The notes beneath the pieces were generated by a model. That model worked only from the letters and a program-made list of their open reading frames with translations. It had not been told where the DNA came from and searched no databases. Of a DNA stretch of 9,646 nucleotides, positions 6,731 to 9,646 are shown piece by piece; position 1 is the stretch's first letter, and the number at the start of each line of letters is the position of its first letter. This DNA is from Deltaproteobacteria bacterium (GTDB taxonomy: Bacteria; Desulfobacterota; Desulfobacteria; Desulfobacterales; SURF-15): assembly GCA_024644775.1 (NCBI GenBank), contig JAHEHB010000194.1, forward strand, positions 1 through 9,646, written 5' to 3'. Position numbers and translations under genes: made by a program.

Positions 6731-6932
6731 AACCTGCACATCAAAGCCAGAGAAGATCCCCTGTATATATGTATTAGATCAAAAAAACATTTCCCAATCA
6801 CGAACACAGCAGGGGTTTCTTTCCAATTTTATCGGATTATTATATGTAAACTTAAATTGAAATTCAGCTTGAGAAAGGTCGCTGTTATATCCTGTCTCAG
6901 GATCGTCTATAGCCTGATAGCTATCTGTAAAA

Positions 6933-7436
6933 TCATAGATTGTTGACAATGTCGTCTGGCCACTTTGTCTTTACGTTTTCTTCACCTTTATAATAATCTA
7001 CTTTCGCTGATGACTCATAAATTTCTTGGTAAGGAAGAATATTGATTTTATTTGAATCTGGATATTCACAGACATCAACACCTACCGTCGTTCTCAAATC
7101 TAAATATACGCACGGAGAGTCGCCATGGTTAAGTAGTTGATGAGCACCAGAGGGACCCTTCTCGAAGAAAATCACATCATCTTTATTAACCTCCTTAAAC
7201 CCATCCGGTGAACGTAACATTGCTTTTCCGGAAATAATTACAAATAGTTCTTCCGCATTTCTATGGAAATGATACGGAAAAGAAAACCGGCCTGGATCCA
7301 ATGAGCGGATATCAAACTGGAAATCTTCAGATTTAACTAATTTGGCCAATCGTGGGCTTGTTTTCCAGGAGAACTCGGATATTCGCGCTTCTTTTGTTTT
7401 GAATTTCAATTGTGACACATTGAATACAGAAGGCAT
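6933..7436 (-). CDS. Cupin domain protein, probable metal-binding
   Basis: A 167-residue single-cupin protein, cytoplasmic, of unknown substrate. Cupin motif 1 is PYHFHRNAEELFVIISG (54-70) with metal ligands H56, H58 and E63; motif 2 is GPSGAHQLLN (94-103) with H99. The three-His/one-Glu set is complete, so a bound divalent metal is expected. About 45 residues precede the cupin core and about 60 follow it. Cupins of this size include sugar-modifying enzymes, dioxygenases and small-molecule sensors, and the sequence does not choose among them. The start is firm: GGAGGAG (minus, 7449-7443) lies six bases before ATG. The gene is monocistronic, with a readable promoter and operator-like repeat upstream. 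Confidence 0.88.
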   Translation of the reverse strand: MPSVFNVSQLKFKTKEARISEFSWKTSPRLAKLVKSEDFQFDIRSLDPGRFSFPYHFHRNAEELFVIISGKAMLRSPDGFKEVNKDDVIFFEKGPSGAHQLLNHGDSPCVYLDLRTTVGVDVCEYPDSNKINILPYQEIYESSAKVDYYKGEENVKTKWPDDIVNNL

Positions 7437-7458
7437 AATTAACTCCTCCAGTTAAATG

Positions 7459-7464
7459 ATTATA
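7459..7464 (-). promoter_or_regulatory. Putative -10 box of the cupin gene
   Basis: A perfect TATAAT on the minus strand ends 22 bases before the cupin ATG, leaving room for a start site and the GGAGGAG. No TTGACA-like -35 is found 16-18 bases upstream; that position is occupied by the inverted repeat at 7472-7499, suggesting activator-dependent or repressor-controlled transcription. Confidence 0.5.
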
Positions 7465-7471
7465 CGCTTCT

Positions 7472-7499
7472 GGATATCATCACCTATGTGATGCTATCC
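7472..7499. promoter_or_regulatory. Inverted repeat over the cupin promoter, operator candidate
   Basis: GGATATCATCAC (7472-7483) and GTGATGCTATCC (7488-7499) are 12-base arms with one mismatch and a four-base centre. The repeat covers the -35 position of the cupin promoter, a typical place for a dimeric regulator. It could also fold as a hairpin in a transcript starting further upstream. Confidence 0.5.
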
Positions 7500-7890
7500 G
7501 TCTTTAAACGCCAGGTGTTATCGTAAAAAAAAATACCGCACCACAACACACGTCCCTTCTTCTTTATGTACCAGCTCAGACAATGCCAGTTATACATGTT
7601 TTGATGCGAAAATGAAATGCTCGTGGATCCTGAAACCAAGGGATACCCGCTAAATTTCAGTTTGATACGCTTGACATATAATTTCAGGGTGATACAGGAG
7701 TATGTAACAAAGTCCAAGATAGAATTTCTGTGTTGTAATCCAAGAAGCTGTCGGAGGAACTCTATCTACAGCCTATGGATTGACTGAGACAATTAACAGT
7801 GCTTAATATTCGTGAAACGGATGCCGGTGTCCCATCGGTTGACGCCAATTAAAAAATCAATTTTCGAATCAAAAAAACGGAGAGAAACAT
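7500..7890. other. Gap between the cupin and DUF362 genes
   Basis: No credible gene. The minus frame 7484-7717 starts at a TTG without a ribosome-binding site and is Trp/Tyr/Lys-heavy without a family pattern. The notable content is the repeat cluster at 7631-7695. A short open run around 7735-7806 (VVIQEAVGGTLSTAYGLTE) ends in TAA but lacks a start. The DUF362 promoter is presumably in the last 100 bases but was not identified. Confidence 0.4.
7631..7695 (-). repeat. Spaced direct repeats ending GTATC, insertion-sequence-end-like
   Basis: AATTTCAGTTTGATAC (7653-7668) and AATTTCAGGGTGATAC (7680-7695) match at 14 of 16 positions, exactly 27 bases apart. A weaker unit, CTGAAACCAAGGGATAC, lies at 7630-7646. 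Read on the minus strand each starts GTATC and runs into a CTGAAATT-like block. Spaced direct repeats of this size are found at the ends of IS21-type elements or as arrays of regulator sites; no transposase is nearby. Confidence 0.4.
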
Positions 7891-8808
7891 ATGGAAAAGG
7901 TTGCACTTGTAAAAGGCGATGATCGTAAACAGAATGTTCGTAATGCTTTGGAACTCATTTCAGATGAAATCGACTTAAACGGCCGACACCCGATTATAAA
8001 ATTAAATTTTGTGTCTTCGTATATTCCATTGTGTGCGACTCATAAAGACGCCACCCGAGCCGTGGTTGAGTTTTTATTGGATCGAGGAGAAAAAAATATC
8101 ACTCTCGCAGAGGGAGCGACATTGGGTAGTACACCCAAGGGATTTCGAGACTATGGATATGAATCGTTGATTCGGGAGTACGATCTAAATATTGTTGATC
8201 TAAACGACCCGGACCAATGGAGAACCGTCTATGCGATACATCCGGACATGAGACCCCATCCCATAAAGCTTTCCCAAACGATGGTGGATCCGAATAATTA
8301 TATCATTTCACTTACGAGGCCTAAAACCCATGTACAGGTAGGCGTCACTCTAACGGCCAAAAATGTCATCATGGGGTCCGTTCTGATCCCGGATAGGTTT
8401 CGCATGCACCCAAGCGATGCGGGAAACAAGGTGTTGGATTATAATCTATTTAATATCATGCAGTATCTTCACATCGATTTGGCGGTTCTGGATGGTTTTA
8501 AAGGAATGCAGGGCAATGGACCCGTAAATGGGGACCCTGTCGATCATCGCGTTGCTATGGCTGGAACCGACTATGTTGCTGTGGACCGGGTGGGTACCGA
8601 AGTCATGGGAATAGATTTCGATAATATCCGCTACCTTAATTTCTTGTGGGATTATGGCTTTGGAGAAGGTAATTTGGCCAACATCCAAGTGGTTGGCGAT
8701 ACGATTGAAAACTGTCAGGTAGACTATAACATGTGTCAACGCTTTCTTCGGATGCGGCGTCAAGAAGGCAAGGGGCAGCTTCAGGAATTGGCAATGTATG
8801 CCGGATAG
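7891..8808 (+). CDS. DUF362 domain-containing protein
   Basis: A 305-residue protein of the DUF362 family, biochemical function unestablished. Family hallmarks: KLNF at 37-40, ATHKDATRAVVEFL (49-62), AEGAT (73-77) followed by GFRDYGY (84-90), RPKTHVQVGVTLTAKNVIMG (143-162), and DGFKGMQGNGPVNGDP (201-216), then DYVAVD (227-232). Many relatives carry 4Fe-4S ferredoxin repeats at the C-terminus. This one has none: only three isolated cysteines are present (48, 275, 282). The start has GGAGAG seven bases before ATG. It stands alone, with its own terminator 21 bases after the stop. Confidence 0.88.
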   Translation: MEKVALVKGDDRKQNVRNALELISDEIDLNGRHPIIKLNFVSSYIPLCATHKDATRAVVEFLLDRGEKNITLAEGATLGSTPKGFRDYGYESLIREYDLNIVDLNDPDQWRTVYAIHPDMRPHPIKLSQTMVDPNNYIISLTRPKTHVQVGVTLTAKNVIMGSVLIPDRFRMHPSDAGNKVLDYNLFNIMQYLHIDLAVLDGFKGMQGNGPVNGDPVDHRVAMAGTDYVAVDRVGTEVMGIDFDNIRYLNFLWDYGFGEGNLANIQVVGDTIENCQVDYNMCQRFLRMRRQEGKGQLQELAMYAG

Positions 8809-8829
8809 GCCGGATAGTATGAAGGATTT

Positions 8830-8863
8830 GGCAGGGTCTACAACGGCCCTGCCTTCGTTCGTT
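8830..8863 (+). terminator. Rho-independent terminator of the DUF362 gene
   Basis: GGCAGGG (8830-8836) pairs with CCCTGCC (8847-8853) over a ten-base loop, followed by TTCGTTCGTT. The stem is identical to that of the terminator at 451-480. The tail is interrupted by C and G, so it may be less efficient. Confidence 0.72.
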
Positions 8864-8873
8864 ATTGAATATT

Positions 8874-8895
8874 CTGACGTAATCGGACACGTCAG
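8874..8895. repeat. Inverted repeat inside the right-hand repeat block
   Basis: CTGACGT (8874-8880) and ACGTCAG (8889-8895) form a perfect seven-base inverted repeat around AATCGGAC, so the second TGTCCGAT unit sits largely in the loop of a possible hairpin. It may be a protein-binding site or part of an insertion-sequence end. Confidence 0.4.
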
Positions 8896-8922
8896 TTTTA
8901 CACATCGCATTACTATCGGACA
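8882..8922 (-). repeat. TGTCCGATA repeats, copies B1 and B2 (probable insertion-sequence end)
   Basis: Read on the minus strand from 8922, unit B1 starts TGTCCGATAGTAATGCGATG and ends ACTGA. It matches copy A at 874-903 at 27 of 30 positions plus a one-base gap, in inverted orientation. A second TGTCCGAT (8889-8882) follows 33 bases further in. Serial repeats reading inward from a TGT tip are typical of IS21-type ends. No transposase lies between A and B; they could be ends of two different relics. Confidence 0.6.
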
Positions 8923-8951
8923 CAATTCAAAGAAAAATCTGTTCGAGAAAA

Positions 8952-9440
8952 ATGGAAATAAAATACCTATCTGATCACAAGGAACTTATTCCAACGCTTG
9001 CTCGGTGGTCATACGAAGAATGGTTATATCTTCATCCTGAAAGAACGCTTTCGGAAGCCGAGCAAATAATGTTGGATAGAAGCAACAAGGACAAAATTCC
9101 ACTCATCTTGATAGCGTTTGAAAAAGGTAACGTAATCGGAATGGCTGCATTGAAATTAAACGACCTAAAATCACATCCAAACCTAAATCCTTGGTTAGCT
9201 GGTTTGTATGTCGAAAAGGGACATCGAAACAAAGGAGTTGGCTCTAGCCTTATCCGTGCAATCGAACAAAAAGCTGCACAACTAGCGGTAAAAAAATTAT
9301 ATTTATTCACCTCAAACACAGAAAGGTTTTATTTGAAACTTGATTGGACTATTCGAGAACGTATTGAGCAGAAAGGTCGTGCAGTAATAATAATGGAGAA
9401 AGAAATTGTTCTCCAACAACCGGTCCAAATGGAGCGTTAA
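8952..9440 (+). CDS. GNAT family N-acetyltransferase
   Basis: A 162-residue cytoplasmic acyltransferase of the GNAT fold; substrate unknown. Strands β2-β4 are at about 50-88 (PLILIAFEKGNVIGMAALKL, then LAGLYVEKGHR). The acetyl-CoA pyrophosphate loop is R92-N-K-G-V-G97, matching R/QxxGxG/A, followed by helix SSLIRAIEQKAAQL. The later FTSNTERFYLKLDW (119-132) contains the usual Tyr (Y127) near the acyl site. ATG 8952 is the natural start from alignment with the family, although the ribosome-binding site is weak (only A-rich GAGAAAA). The gene begins 29 bases after the TGTCCGATA repeat block, so it may have lost or exchanged its original promoter. Its stop codon overlaps that of the convergent aminotransferase. 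Confidence 0.9.
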   Translation: MEIKYLSDHKELIPTLARWSYEEWLYLHPERTLSEAEQIMLDRSNKDKIPLILIAFEKGNVIGMAALKLNDLKSHPNLNPWLAGLYVEKGHRNKGVGSSLIRAIEQKAAQLAVKKLYLFTSNTERFYLKLDWTIRERIEQKGRAVIIMEKEIVLQQPVQMER

Positions 9441-9646
9441 ATCTTGCCGATTTTAAACTTCTTTTCTGCTTCACTAAAAACTTTGTCAAATATCGCAAAA
9501 ACTTTATCGAGTTCTACCCTGTGGGTATTCAGGGGGGGGATTAACTGCATCCTGTTGTGATAATATCCGCCTTTTTCATATAACAAACCCTCTTCCACGC
9601 ACCGGTCCCGAATATAGGCTGAGGCTTCGATAGCAGGATCTTTTGT
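9437..9646 (-). CDS. Class III aminotransferase, C-terminal fragment (5' end outside window)
   Basis: The minus strand is open from the window edge to TAA at 9437-9439, giving the last 69 residues. The segment TKDPAIEASAYIRDRCVEEG is followed by LLYEKGGYYHNRMQLIPPLN and a helix ending SEAEKKFKIGKI. This matches the C-terminal small domain of PLP-dependent class III aminotransferases (4-aminobutyrate, ornithine or beta-alanine:pyruvate type), in particular the GxYhNRxxLIPPLN strand pattern. The catalytic Lys and substrate-determining residues lie outside the window, so specificity cannot be given. Confidence 0.8.
   Translation of the reverse strand, partial: TKDPAIEASAYIRDRCVEEGLLYEKGGYYHNRMQLIPPLNTHRVELDKVFAIFDKVFSEAEKKFKIGKI

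Noticed and set aside
6828..6852. CGGATTATTATATGTAAACT as another TGTCCGATA repeat copy
   Set aside because: Only the TATGTAAACT end matches well; the tip is missing and a five-base gap is needed, so chance is likely in AT-rich DNA.
7484..7717. Minus-strand 77-codon frame upstream of the cupin
   Set aside because: TTG start without ribosome-binding site; it spans the operator-like repeat and the direct repeats, and has no recognisable protein pattern.
1..9646. CRISPR array, tRNA/rRNA genes, phage module or toxin-antitoxin pair
   Set aside because: I looked for regularly spaced identical repeats, cloverleaf patterns and paired small genes on both strands and found none that hold up.

Overview
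The window looks like a chromosomal accessory region of a Gram-negative, probably anaerobic bacterium. The best guess is a Desulfobacterota (deltaproteobacterial) genome. The evidence is an outer-membrane beta-barrel protein, a PEP-CTERM sorted exoprotein, a DUF362 protein and an aldo/keto reductase, set in loosely packed, mostly AT-rich DNA with long non-coding gaps. The taxon is inferred from family content only; there is no rRNA or other marker gene here.

Layout, left to right. A 5'-truncated small beta-strand-rich protein (1-393, +) ends at a strong terminator. Next, 394-963 holds no gene but carries several short repeats that resemble the ends of an IS21-type insertion sequence. A PEP-CTERM secreted protein (964-1674, -) follows. 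The stretch 1675-3119 is AT-rich and nearly gene-free, with at most eroded coding fragments and a palindrome that contains two divergent Shine-Dalgarno sequences. The aldo/keto reductase (3120-4088, +) is clearly more GC-rich than its surroundings. The region 4089-4813 holds a small minus-strand gene broken, or frameshifted, at a run of nine A/T. A YfaZ/OmpW-like outer-membrane barrel (4814-5335, +) and an unrecognised two-helix membrane protein (5478-6599, -) face each other. A cupin (6933-7436, -) has a readable promoter overlapped by a near-perfect inverted repeat. After a 454-base gap with IS-like repeats comes a DUF362 protein (7891-8808, +) and its terminator. Then come two tandem repeats matching, in inverted orientation, the repeat at 874, a GNAT acetyltransferase (8952-9440, +), and the 3' end of a class III aminotransferase (9437-9646, -) running off the right edge.

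There is no evident multi-gene operon. Nearly every gene stands alone, alternates in strand and has its own ribosome-binding site, so the proteins probably do not form one pathway. The strongest unexplained signals are the inverted TGTCCGATA repeat family at both flanks, the frameshift at the A9/T9 run, the palindrome with two Shine-Dalgarno sites before the aldo/keto reductase, and the operator-like repeat over the cupin promoter. I see no CRISPR array, phage module, intact transposase, tRNA or rRNA, and nothing that makes a convincing case for a new multi-gene system.
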